A stretch of 64,000 nucleotides of DNA from positions 52,896 to 116,895 of the forward strand of contig JAHQIW010003603.1 of the NCBI GenBank assembly GCA_019055375.1, read 5' to 3'. The position numbers and the translations under genes are program-made. This document shows positions 49,145-60,650 of the stretch, piece by piece (positions within the stretch are counted from its first letter, which is position 1; every line of letters starts with the position of its first letter). The notes under the pieces were generated by a model that was given only the letters and a program-made list of their open reading frames with translations, had not been told where the DNA came from and ran no database searches. The stretch is from Parelaphostrongylus tenuis. Its lineage: Eukaryota; Nematoda; Chromadorea; Rhabditida; Metastrongylidae.

Positions 49145-49580
49145 TATTAGGTTGGAAAGAAAGTTCTGGAGCACTTGTAAAAATTGAAAAATTCATACAT
49201 TAATTCCAAACAAAAACAATAGTGACTGCTCTTCAAAATGGGGGTCATCGTTTTCTACAACTTTCTGCCATCAATCCGCTAAGTTTCGGACCTAATCGAA
49301 GTACAATTCCTTCGACTTCTAATCTAAGAACTCTTGACATGCTTTTTCAACTTCATCGAACATTGAACGTTACTGGGAGTGTTGGACGAGACTTGTCTTC
49401 GAGGTCAAGATCTCTGCCTTTGAACTGCTGGAACCAGCGTCCAGCAGCAGATTTGCTTGTTGTGCCTTCCCCTGTAACTTCGCTGATTTCATCGACTCCA
49501 TCTCGCTAGGAGAAAGACCTTCTCCATTAATGAAGCAGTAAAACATGAAGTTCGGCTGTATCGTTGAACATGGCAAGGTT
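49145..49580 (-). mobile_element. Mariner transposase N-terminal fragment with one TIR
   Basis: The minus strand reads (with stops) HVLLLH, SAAGRWFQQFKGRDLDLEDKSRPTLP, matching the mariner helix-turn-helix end 'RWFQKFRSGDFDLEDKPRSGRPS'. The 3' end runs into TAGGTTGGAAAGAAAGTTC at 49149, which looks like a mariner terminus. No catalytic motifs survive. Located in UGT-B intron 11. Confidence 0.7.
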
Positions 49581-49977
49581 TTTAGAAATGAAAATTAAGG
49601 CGAATAATATCTAGGCCTTCAGGAAGAAAATCCCACAAAAGATTCTGTAATGTTCTCATGATATGTATGGGAACATATTAAGAAGTCATAACATCAGAAA
49701 GCTGTCGTCAATCAATCGATGAAATGTGAATTGCAATTCATGCGGGCGGCCTTAGGATATTGACTAAGTATGGAACTGATTTTGTTACTGCACAAGTAAA
49801 GCCGCAATTCGGAATAAGCAATGTCGCAGCTTAAGTTGGCAGTATCAGAATAACCTTCTCAAAAACTCAGTACTGTGCCATGGAAACCTGTATGGGTTCT
49901 GATGTCTTGACTATCCACTGATGAAGATATTTGACATACAACAAGAAAAAAAGATTAAAAAAGAAGTGTCCAAAGGT

Positions 49978-50085
49978 GCTGAATGATTTGCAAAAGTCTG
50001 AAACTTAGGAGGGAGTTGAATCCGCATTTCACCCAGATTGAGAGCGTTTACCGCACCACTGCGGCTGTTGCTCTGCAAACACTCT
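49978..50085 (-). repeat. SINE-1 copy 3 (partial)
   Basis: The reverse complement reads GCAGTGGTGCGGTAAACGC (box A region), GGTGAAATGCGGATTC, AACTCC (box B region) and the tail AGTTTCAGACTTTTGCA, AATCATTCAGC. Same family as 58698. In UGT-B intron 11. Confidence 0.65.
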
Positions 50086-51109
50086 TCATACGATATGAGA
50101 CACTGAGGCTATCAACTAGTAGCCGTCAACGAGTTCAGTGAGGTGCACACATATTAAACTTAGCCAAACCGGTAGCCACTGGGACCAATTTTGGACTTGT
50201 GGTTTGTTTCTTCTATTTGGAAGCACTGCGCTAACCTGTACACTATTATAACCTCCATGGGAAATGAACGCCTTTGTTTTAGGATGGGCTAGAAGATCAC
50301 TTTGTGGTAGCCATTTGAACACGTGCACATTTTGAGGAAGCTGATCTGGAGTAATTACTTTGAACGAAAGGTTTCATCAAAATGAGGAAAAAGGTAAAGG
50401 ATATGTGCATACTTTTGTATGCATCAGTTAAAAAGAGAAAAATATGAAATATAACTAAAAGGCTAATGGTTTATCGGATAAATCCGTCCCTGTATACTTC
50501 ATGACAAAGTGATATTCCGAAAAACTCCTGAAAGCGTCAAGAAAGGCTTCTTTCCATGCCACAGGCATATTATGACTGGCAGCCACGGAGCCACAGGAAA
50601 ACAGCACCAGACCAGCACTTGCGTCTATTATTTGTTGAAACTCCTGTGAGAAATTACTTGAAATATATAACCCAATGACTTCGCTAATATATCTGCGATT
50701 GTTATTTTTGAGCTCTGTCAGAATGGGTGACACCTAAATCTAGTTTTCCAGACCATACGGACAGCACACAACGTTTATGCATATTTCGTTGTGTACTCTG
50801 AAAAAGGCATCAAGAGTTCTCGAGTCGCTATCATTAATAGTACTAGTGCGATTTTGCTAATACAAAGAGCAAGTGATTATCGAAAAAGTGTGCGTTTGAA
50901 TTCAATCTGCAGATATGTTGCCATACCGCTCGCTTTTGTTATGTTCTGCTCAGTTAAGTCGTCTTTATAACCTCCTAGTCCATTAGCGACTCAATGGACA
51001 CTATAGAATCCCTAATGGTCTGAACCTTTACAACCATCTGTACAAATACATGTATGAGTCAAATTATCAATCTTAAACTTGGCCTTTGAAGTCCACATTC
51101 TTCTGGCCT

Positions 51110-51727
51110 AAAAACTGTTTTCTTTTCAATATACTATCTTTCGTTTCGAGTGTTTTCTTGAGACCACAGCTCTATTCAATATTCCTGGTAATCATTTTTG
51201 AGCCACGCATTTCAGTGGTCTGTCAAAGAGGGCTGGCTTATAGAGCCCGATACACGTGTTCCAATCTTGCGATCTCGTCAGTCGGGCAGTTATCCTTTCT
51301 CGTCTTTTGCTAATCCTGTGTGGGTGCTCCAGTCCCCACACTAAGAATTAGCAACGACGAACCGGTCAGCCCTCTTTGACAGACCACTGACATGCGTGGC
51401 TCAAAAAATGATTATCAGGCATGTTGAAATTTGAGCTGTGGTCTTAGGAAAACACTTGAAACGAAAGATATGATATATTGAATATACCAGCTAAGAGCAA
51501 TCGAGTGTACAACACTCTATGTTTGGTGAGATTTTCACTGGACATAGAGTGTAAAACTTTCGTCGTCGCTAAGTCTTAGTGTGGGGACTGGAGCACCCAC
51601 AGAGATTAGCAAAAGACGAGAAAAGGTAACTGCCCGACTGACGAGGTCGCAAGATCGAAACACGTGTGTCGGGCTCTATGAGTCAGCCCCCTTTGACAGC
51701 GTGGCTCAAAAATGATTACCAGGCATG
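51110..51727. mobile_element. Nested fold-back element, family T1
   Basis: The left block 51110-51350 is repeated, inverted, in two separate pieces: 51361-51487 mirrors its outer part (CAGACCACTGAAATGCG / CGAAACGAAAG) and 51563-51727 mirrors its inner part (AGTGTGGGGACTGGAGC, CTGCCCGACTGACGAGG, GATCGAAACACGTGTG). Between them lies CCAGCTAAGAGCAATCGAGTG, the interior also seen at 21610. This looks like one family member inserted into, or rearranged with, another. It lies in UGT-B intron 9. Confidence 0.75.
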
Positions 51728-51944
51728 TTTCCTTTTCAGACAGAACAAAAAAAAACTAAGCAGAAGAATAGAACGAAAACCTCAAGAAACCAATTTGGTG
51801 CACCTTCACTGATTACTGATTACTAAGTAGCCATAGGGGCGCTTTAGCAACGAATACTTAATTAATGCCGTTTTACTATATATTAATGGAAAACTCATTC
51901 TATGTAGTTGAATACTAGATTTATAATATAATATGTAACAGGGG

Positions 51945-52080
51945 GCGCTGTGACCAAGTGGTCGTGATGCTCGTCGCGGCGCAAGTGGGGCAAATTCCAC
52001 CCTCAACACTCTCCTGCAGTCAATAACGAACACCTTACGGAACGCCACACCTAAGGTTTCCTCGAGATTTCAAAGAAACG
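51945..52080 (+). repeat. tRNA-like SINE head
   Basis: GGCGCTGTGACCAAGTGG, TCGTGATGCTCGTCGCGG, then CAAATTCCACCC resembles a tRNA D-arm to T-arm with degraded boxes. Another unrelated tRNA-like head lies at 57098. Low certainty. Confidence 0.35.
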
Positions 52081-52771
52081 CGCTCAACCAGTAATCTCGG
52101 CGTTTAAGAAGAAGACGAATAAATGCTGAATACTGGAAGTACGGGGATCCGCGCAGTGGAAAAAGAACATTGTGCACATGAATGTGCCATGAAGTGCCAA
52201 ATAAGTACTGATTTCAGTACTTCCAATACGACTTTAAAGGACAGTCTCCAGTGGTAGGTCAAATTTGCTGCACTTGAAGTGGTCGCGAATGTGCTATAAG
52301 CGGAAATACGGAGAGTAGAAGAGACTTACAACAGGCAGAAAATTTTCATCCTTAAATTCAACACCCACTCCGCCAATGTTCACAATTTTCGACAATGTTG
52401 GTCTTGGTGCCTCGTAAAATTCAATAGAGTTTACCATTACCTAAATTTATTAGAACATTATTAGACAATAAAGTAAAGCAAATATTTTTGAATGAGGGAT
52501 GAAATCTTTCAGAGGGGAAGAGTTCATAAACTATACCAGTGGACATTTCATCGCAATATCGACAATATCGGGAAAGTTTGGATTGATCAGCTTGCGGAAA
52601 AGCTCAGTCTCTTGATCTGCAGACATCCTGATATTGAAAGACAATAAGTGCTTTTACTATTTCAATAATAACCATGTAGAAAAATTTTCCAGTCTCTCAA
52701 CTTCGAACACTCATTATTCAAATCATCAAAAGTTCCGAAGATTGTGTGGTTCACGAATGATAGTATACTAT

Positions 52772-53508
52772 TAGGTCTCCAACTAGGTCTCCAAACTTGA
52801 CCTAAAAATCCAAAAATTTGTTTTTTCAAGTAACGAAAGTGTCAAGTAATATTAATTCAAGTATTCTCCGTCTGCCTGGATGCAATTCTGCCAACGTTCC
52901 GGCAACAACCCAATTCCGCGCTTCTAAAACTCATTATTCTCTGATGCAAACCAACCAGTCCTTTCTCGGCGCAAATGATTGATGTCTCGAAACGCTTCTT
53001 CTTGTCTAGTCAGTGCTCCAGTGATCTGAAGAGATGGCGGAGACAGATCTAGCGAATACGGCGGATGATCCAAGTGCTCCCAGCCCAAATCGGTCAACTT
53101 CTTCCTTGTTTTCTTGGTAACGTGTGGCTTTGCATTGTTTTGAAGCAAAATGATTTGGCGAAGGCGGTGACGTGAGATTGCTTGATTGCAACGATCTAGT
53201 TGCTGACAATATTGCCCAGCGCTAATGGTTTGATCGGCTTGTAACAATTCCCAATGAATCGGCTTACTTCGGTCCCAGAAAATAATCAACATTGCTTTTG
53301 GCGCAAATCGATTTGGTCTCGGTGTTGGTGTTCCTCGCTGACCTGGTGATTTGGGCGACGCTGGCTCTTGAAGAAAATCCACTTTTCATCAGTCCATCTG
53401 TACAGACAAAGAATACTTCAATTAATGTTATTTGCTACTTCCGATTACTTGGAAAAATGAATTTTCAAATTTTTGAATCAAGTTCGGTAACTTAGTTGGG
53501 ACATTAAT
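52772..53508 (-). mobile_element. Mariner element, 5'-deleted, catalytically dead
   Basis: Imperfect terminal inverted repeats of about 40 bp (left CTCCAAACTTGACCTAAAAA, right, inverted, TACCGAACTTGATTCAAAAA) bound the element. Transposase pieces on the minus strand run WTDEKWIFFKS (first catalytic Asp region), then after a frameshift PGQRGTPTPRPNRFAPKAML, ..., IILLQNNAKPHV, DHPPYSLDLSPPS, and WFASENNEF, ending GLLPERWQNCIQADGEYLN and a stop at 52854-52852. The second catalytic Asp is Asn (QNNA for HDNA). About 740 bp against 1.3 kb for a full element. It lies in UGT-B intron 7. Confidence 0.85.
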
Positions 53509-55449
53509 AATTAGGCAACACTTTTGTCTTCAACGATTATGTGAAATGAAGGCAAAGATAGTGTTCTCTAACAGATCTGTCGACACCGTGTGCCATATTT
53601 CTTATATCAAAACATTGTTCACGTAAATGTGAATCTTAAAAAGCATATTTATCGTTAAGAACTAAGCAATTCGTTGAAGATACGCAATGATCTGCCTCTA
53701 TTATAAAGCGTGAATGGCTGTAGATCCGACTTATACGAAGTGTCTTGAAATGAGCAGTCTTTAGCTCGGTATCTTTTTCATCCTGGACACATCTGGAACC
53801 TATTTAGAGAACTCAGGAGGAGAAGGCTTTGACTTTATACAAATCGAACTATATACTATGTGTCTGGTGCGTTGTAGAGTCAGACTTCTGCACTACAACC
53901 CGCACATGTGCACATGTAGTTATTGACTTGAATGTGAATATTAGACAGATATGAAATTTAGAGTTAGAATAATCGTTCTGATTTTTTCACTTCGAAATTC
54001 GTTTCGAAAAGTTGTCGTTTTTTGACCTGTGGTTTCTATTCTTTCTTTCCTCTCTAGCAATTTAATAATAGAACGGCTGCCTCAAGATAACTAGTGTGCA
54101 CCATTTTTCTGGGATCCTAGGGAAATGTGCAGAGTTTTGGCGCACATAGATATCGCGACGCAATCAAACGGAATAATGCGTTACACAGAATGTGTCAATA
54201 AAATTCTAAATTAGGCTACATTTTGCTTCAGAACCAACCTTTTCCATAAAACGCCAACCAATGTGTGCCCAACGAAACTTTTCACTCTTTCAGTGAAACT
54301 CATCTGATCGGTGCTCTCCATAATCGTTGCTAAATTTTTGCACTAAACATGCAGCGTGCTTGAGAATAAACTTGACTTACTTGGTACATAGCTTGGTATA
54401 GTCGGCACTCCCATGTAATACGCAATATAATCCTTCATCACACCACTAAAGAATCAAACAAAGTTTGCGGTGACTCTCCGATTTCATGCTTTTACTTTGT
54501 TGAATCTCATTGAGAAGTCCAAGACAACCTGCTCAGCCAAATCCACGATGGGATTTTTGCATAGTGAATGAGTCCTATTGGGCACACGTCGTATGGGTGA
54601 GCGAAGGCGAGGTCGAATTTTTGCTCCGAAAGCCAAGCCAAAAACTCCTTGTTTACAAGAAGCTCTGAATGAGATATCGTCATCAGAAAAGTTCGCTGCG
54701 GTAACTCTCACACTTCGACACTTCTTCCTACGCTTCGCAATTTTTTTTAGTGTTTTTTTGCGGACGATGAGATGAGACTGCCTTTACTACCTCTGACAGG
54801 ATACCTTTAGAACACTTGATAAAACAAAATTAACAAAATTTTCTAAAGAGGTTGTAACTCCTGGAGTCTTAGTGGCGCGTATATATGTTGGGAATTTACT
54901 GGGTAAACTGAGCTTTTGAGGGAACGATATAATCATTAAATGATGAAGTACCACAGAAGAGACTTCTGTAAAAATTGATTCACAATAAAAGAACGCTGAT
55001 GTGTCGAGAAATCAGCTATGTTTCAAAAGAAAACAACATCGTTGCGAAGAGTAACATATTTTCAATTGTTACAGAACATTTGTTTATTTTTTCAGTCTAT
55101 GTTGCTCTACAAATTCCATAGCTTGAGAAATGCCCATTTTGATATTGAACTTGGTTTGTAAAACGCATTCCATACTACGTTTTACTAACAAAAAAAAAAG
55201 TTTTTGCTCCTCACATTGCGCTGCTTCAACTTCACAACGGAGTTTTTGCTATTCATGTAGCAAGAGTGTTTTCATTCTAAGCAAATTTTTTCTCTGCAAA
55301 AATATTTTATACTATTGTAGGGACTTCCTTGAACGTATTTTTGATGAAAAAAACGCCTAGTTGTTGTAGAGGTCCTTACTTTTCAACGTAAAAGCTGCAA
55401 AGTTGAAAAAGAAGCATTTTCAGCTCTTTCTCCGCATCTTTCGACAATG

Positions 55450-55900
55450 TTGCGTAAAAGGATTTCGAAAACACATTTTCTTCAATAAGCTGTTCTTAAA
55501 AGAAACCTATATAGAAGGACTTCTTGGCATGTGGCAGAAGAAAGCCTTGATAGTGTTTGCATTTATCTAGTTGAGCATATCTTTGAAAAGACGCATTGTT
55601 GAATATTTGTATGAGATAATAGGCGAATAATATCGGATGTTTCACAATAGAATAAAATCTCTTCTACAACTCTATGCAAGTCTCGACTGCTGTAGTCCAC
55701 TAACAATAAAAGGTTGCACCAAATTATTGATGAAGTGCCATCGTATTGCAATCTACAGCATCATTTTTAGCGAACGAGTCATTTTTTAAGTAAAAATAGC
55801 CTTTTTAAGTCTCTTCTTTCATAATCAACCATTTATTGACGATGAAACTCGTTTTAAGTCAGTGGGAATGTTCAGAGCCTTTTCGAGGGGAGGACATCAG
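55450..55900 (+). repeat. Interspersed repeat R1, copy in UGT-B intron 4
   Basis: Matches 36486-36960 in the same orientation (see there). Upstream 55060-55450 is also repeat-like (TTTTTGCTCC..GCTGCTTCAA) and resembles part of 30720-30780. Confidence 0.55.
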
Positions 55901-57097
55901 TGCCATACTTACGTTTCGGCGGTGTCGCCCGCTTCATCAGTGACGCACGCCAAATATCTTTCAATGGTGATAAAAATCTCATTAGAAAACTATCATATCG
56001 TCACTGTAAAACGCTGCGTTCGCTGTTCGATCCTCTCAGTTTTTACGTTAAAATTAGAGTGTTGCTCAAAGGGTCAGAAACACTTTCTCAAGAGATTTAA
56101 GATTTCCATAGGCAGGCTGTCTATCTTACGGAATTATGAAATAACCCACTGATTGAAAAAAAAGAACAGAAAGAGTGGATTCACTCACTACGACATGTCT
56201 CCGTTAGTATCAAAATCCATCTTTTTCACGTGCTTTCGAAATCGTGTGTCTCAAATGGGTGATCCTTAAAGAAGAGCTTTTTGTGAATATTAGCCGACAA
56301 AAACTTGATAGAAACGTCACCTTAAACATAAATTTTTCTTGCTCCTCTTCTAGATCGTTCATTTTCATTCCAAAGGAGGCATTCACTTTGTGAACTGAGA
56401 GCGTAATAAATAATATACTTTCGTTAAAGTGATGCACGAATTTCAAAGTTTACCTTTGGAATTTGAAAATGAGCTAAAAAGGGTTAGAAAATTACGTTCT
56501 ATTATAAGACTACGCCCTAATCTTTGCCTTTTCTGTGTTGCGCCGCATGGAACAACAGTCTGCACTGATAAAGATATGGACGTAAACTATTCAATCACTT
56601 GTAAGAGACGATAAGAAAACATTCACGAAGCGGGAAAATCACACTGAGTCCGCCAAAGAGCGAGTGAACCCACGAGTGATATACCCTTCCATGAAGAGAA
56701 AAGATAAATATGAAGTGCAGTGATTTTCGAAATAAACCACAATTCTTTCCCGAACTGCAAAAGGGCCATTACGGCTAATCAATGGAAAAGAAATATGCTT
56801 TTGAATAGCATAGCGAGTATCCCATATCTAAGATTAAATTCGTTAGAGACATTTACAAATTCAATATAGTTCTGTCTGAAAATTGGTGATTATAGTCCGT
56901 TTGCAAAAGCGAGGTCTAACGTAATGTTTTTTTTAGGTTGCTTTGACGTAAATGGAACTCAAGCTCCCAGATGCAGTTAGCACTAAAAAACAAAAGACAT
57001 CTGGTTGAATAAGCTCGATGATAATTGAGCCTCGGAAAGGGCGAAATGGATTTCCACTTCTGATTGCGTCAAGATCACAATTTCTGTCTTTCTTAGG

Positions 57098-57165
57098 GCG
57101 GCCATGGAGCAGTGGTTAGGGGCGCCTTGCGACGCACATGAAGCCGATTGTTCGAAATTAGTGGG
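57098..57165 (+). repeat. tRNA-like SINE head
   Basis: GGCGGCCATGGAGCAGTGG, TTAGGGGCGCC carries a good box A (TGGAGCAGTGGTTAG); the box B region (ATTGTTCGAAAT) is decayed. In UGT-B intron 2. Confidence 0.4.
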
Positions 57166-57702
57166 CTTATTCAACATGGAAATGATTTGAATTATCCGAG
57201 AAAAAGGTAAAGATATTGAGATAATATGCAGTCTTTTTTCACACAAATATAAGAGCTATGGTTTCATATTCTCGAAATATACAAATTGCAAACTTTTGAC
57301 TCCTTCCATGATCTTCACATCATTCGAATTTCGATCAGCCCCCACTTTTTATTATCAGCATCGTTACATCGTGGCCGGCTTTGACCAGCGTTTCTGCCAC
57401 TCGCGCATTAAAAAGTACCTAAAGTACAAGTCGACTTGTATTGCTATCGATAAATCGCTATCTATTCCACTAGACAATTTTGGCAAGTTTCAAATCTAAT
57501 TCAATTTAATAATCCTCCAGGCCTGGATCTTCCGTCTAGTCGTAGTTTATGTGTCGAAAAATATCGACAATAAAATTATTGGGCTTATTTCGGACTCTCT
57601 AACCTGGCTGTTGGCGAGATCCGGTTCGAAAAGGACCATCTTGAAGGCGACAGTTTGTTGAAAAGTGAATATCACGAAGAGAAACAAATACAGCAAGTAC
57701 AT

Positions 57703-58469
57703 CGCTTCTGATACTTTGACATCAGACTGTCTTCAGAAACTACAGCTAAAAAGAAGCCCTCTATAGCTGAAACTACATCAACATAGCTTGCAACTTTTTA
57801 ATGTTCATAGCAATTCCTAAATTCGGAACAGTGTTATCATATGACAAACGATTCGTAGTATTTCACACATTTGGATAATGAGAACTGAAGGGAGAAACAA
57901 ATGGAGTCGAGAATTCAACAAAATATGTGTGTTGCAGGTGGCGATTCATCAGAGCTGTCAAAAATAATCTCTTTCAAGAGCAGATTGTTAAGGGCGGGCA
58001 AAAAAAGTGTATGACGATTGGCTATTCCTTTTTCTTGCAAGAGAGCAGCAATCAATTTGTTTGCACACCTTTTTGGCATCATTCTGTAGAAATGAACTCT
58101 GAACAACGGTGAAATATTCTTCAGCTTCTCAATTGGGCGCTGTAGTGAACCGCAGTGTTGCTTTTGAGCAATCTTCTGAAAGAAAGTATGAATTCACTTC
58201 TCCTCGACTGTGCTGGTTTTTCGACAATTTTTTGTATACATGAATGACTGGCCCTTGTTGGCCGTAAGTTGCATCACTTATTTAATTGTTTCGTTGTATT
58301 CATGATCGGGTCTGCATATTGGCAGCAGCAGTTTGACTAGGTGGTTCACCTAGGTAACGAACACATCAATCTGTTTGAATGTTCTTCCTCCATTCTGTTT
58401 TATTCTTTCGGAATTGATTAATTCTGAAGAGTTTGGTGATATTTTTCTTAATCTGTCTTTAGACTCGCA
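57703..58469. other. Upstream region of UGT-B
   Basis: It should hold the former UGT-B promoter. A possible acceptor TTCTTTTTAG ends at 57746, 43 bases before the start codon. No exon or repeat recognised otherwise. Confidence 0.4.
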
Positions 58470-58575
58470 TTTACTTATGAACATATAGCACGAACCCTGG
58501 ATAGGGTGAAATGCGGGTTTGATTCCTGTTTGATGCTCTAAATTTTACATATCACTTAGCATAATTGGATATATA
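58470..58575 (+). repeat. SINE-1 copy 4 (3' half)
   Basis: GGGTGAAATGCGGGTTTG, ATTCCTGTTTGATGC and tail CATATCACTTAGCATAATTG, GATATATA. The head is absent or unrecognisable. Confidence 0.65.
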
Positions 58576-58697
58576 GCTGCGACACATCACACACCGCTAA
58601 AAGCGTTCAAATAAAAAAATAAAGAATATTATTTTTACGTGTTCAATATTTGTCAGCGTTACTGGGTACAAAATCGATATGTGCTTTCCAGTACAAA

Positions 58698-58875
58698 CCG
58701 TTTACTATTGGTTGTTGACTCATCGATGCCTTGTGTCACACAAAGAGTGATGGCAGAACAGGAGCGTCTCGAGTGCAATTGGTTAACACACGCCTACGGA
58801 AAGGTGAAATGCGGGTTTGATTCCTGTCTGAAGTTCATAGATTTGTGTAGCACTCATGACTGTTGAGTATCTATT
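58698..58875 (+). repeat. SINE-1 copy 5 (near full length)
   Basis: Head TCATCGATGCCTTGTGTCAC, AAAGAGTGATGGCAGAAC, box A (AGTGCAATTGGTTAACAC), GGTGAAATGCGGGTTTG with box B (GGTTTGATTCC), tail TCTGAAGTTCATAGATTTG and AGCACTCATGA. This is the best-preserved member of the family in the window and defines its length, about 175 bp. Confidence 0.75.
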
Positions 58876-59611
58876 TATATGAATCTATTTTACAGCATTT
58901 TGTAAACGCGATATTCTATGGAAGGCCAAACTATAAGAAATGGCTTGATATTGAGCATCACGGTTCGTCTACACAAGAATACCGCTCTACTGCACGGTGC
59001 AATGCGCATGATTTCGTTGACAAGTATTAAGTATGATCCTTGTTTCTGCTACATAGTACAGAATTCGAAGAAGTGTTACGTCAAAAATGTAAGCACATAG
59101 TTTGGAATCAGTAGCCCAATTCAAGCGGTTCCGGTAAAAGCCTGTACAACGGTCAATGCTGCTCGTTGTCTCCTATCGAGTTTTTTAAACCAAGTCGTTC
59201 CACATATCAAACATTTAATGGACGCCTATAGAAGTCGATGCGGGGCAGAGAGAACTGCGCGATTTTTGTTGCTTGATTAAGGTTTTTCCTCCTCGTTTTG
59301 CAGAAATTTCGCAAATCTTGTGACAGTAGAACAAGATTTTCTCTACTCGCTCATATGCTTTTGGTTTAGATGTATGCGTCTTGTACAATGAAAAGCGGTG
59401 GTAATTTACGCGGTTATATTGACATTCAATCAATCTCATTGTATTCTATAGAGGATATCACAATAAACAATTTGAACACCAATTTGCTAAATAAATTTTT
59501 CTCAGTTCTATTGCGTTTTGCACCATTATAAACTGCTGTGAGTGACGCGACATCGCGCGATGTGCTGCCAAAATGTAGTACGTCGGCGTTAAAAGTTTGA
59601 TATGTCCTAAA
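58876..59611. other. Intergenic, nothing recognised
   Basis: No exon or named repeat on either strand. Short open frames at 58918-59100 and 59439-59215 have no visible motif. Confidence 0.4.
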
Positions 59612-59790
59612 AGTAAGGGCGATGACTGCATGAGTACGGATGAAGTTTACCTGATCTTATAGAGCTCGTGGCGACAACACATCAGCAAATTGGGGTAGAC
59701 CACACATGTTCGCATGGAAGAACACCTAGTCGGAAAGCTTGAAACTGAACCAAACATCGCACTAAGCTATGCCTCATTATCACACGTGAT
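59612..59790 (+). mobile_element. Penelope-like element fragment, GIY-YIG region
   Basis: One frame reads DDCMSTDEVYLI, a stop, then THVRMEEHLVGKLETEPNIA, i.e. the C(M)STxxVYxI strand and the xHVRxxEHL helix of the Penelope-like endonuclease, with the central '(Y)IG' stretch decayed (RQHISKLG). Confidence 0.6.
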
Positions 59791-60650
59791 ATGACTCAGT
59801 ATATAGGACTGTTAATATGATGTGAAAGGTGCACTAGCAGCCTGTGCGATCTCTCACTGTTGGTTCCCACACTTGGAGAGCATAGTGAAAGACTCATAAA
59901 AGGCAGTATATTGGAAAGTTATTTTTGCACTTGGTGCGACTAAAGTTCAGGTCCAGTGATTTTACCAATCGTCTATGTAGAAACACACAGAAACAGCAAA
60001 CGAATGGTTGGAAAAATGGAGATATTTGGCTGATTGGTAAAACCACTGAGACGCTAGGTGTCACGATAATTGTACTATGAGAACTTCGTGTTCGGCCTGC
60101 TCGGAATACAAAAAAAAACAGGAAACTAGTACGAACGCTGTAAGTTAGGGTGTTGCCGCAAAAGCAAATAATCCGGATTGCCAATCCAGCATGCATCTTG
60201 CTGCGTCGTGTAACTGCTGGGCGAGATCAGGCTTCCCCAGTGCAGTTAAAGCCCTCTACGAAATGACAGTGGTTGCGTTAAAGGTAATACATTTTGGTCG
60301 TTTTATTCGACTGTGCTTCATTATGATAGCTGCAGAGACAAACATTCTCTATTCAAAATTTTACTAACTATGGAAGCGACCGAATGTTTGGAAAAAAAAC
60401 TTAATCGTCAAAACGTTAGCATGTGGACACAGTTGGCTTTCCTCAAAGCTTTTATGATGTTTTGGAAACAAAAAGAACATCTACACTAATGTCTTTCAAA
60501 TCGACTGAGCAAACGATTAACAGCATTAATACTCTATTATTCTAGCGATATTCACATCTCTTAAACCATAGAAGTGCAACAAAATGTTAAGCAAAACTGC
60601 TTATCAAGTGATTTTTTGTGATATGGAGTTCATAAATATCCATACTCTAA

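Larger units (their letters stand above)
45309..57702 (-). pseudogene. UGT-B, 13-exon UGT pseudogene
   Basis: Head-to-tail paralogue of UGT-A. Exons: 57702-57604, 57418-57294, 56394-56321, 56264-56189, 54664-54529, 54445-54381, 54329-54239, 52627-52537, 52440-52330, 50643-50475, 50345-50236, 47578-47412, 45599-45309. Exons 3-12 have exactly the UGT-A lengths (74, 76, 136, 65, 91, 91, 111, 169, 110, 167). It retains a signal peptide (MYLLYLFLFVIF), ANSQVLFNARVAE, FDLAFAHPYDVCPIGL, LVLFSCGSV, the UGT signature ([28 protein letters not shown]) and a C-terminal anchor. Damage: +1 in a five-G run in exon 2; TGA in exon 4 where UGT-A has ATG; the exon 10 donor is G|AT instead of G|GT; and two +1 insertions in exon 13 (291 nt against 289). 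Codon-level similarity is otherwise high, so decay is recent. Sequencing or assembly error could explain single indels but hardly the stop plus the donor loss together. Confidence 0.9.
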
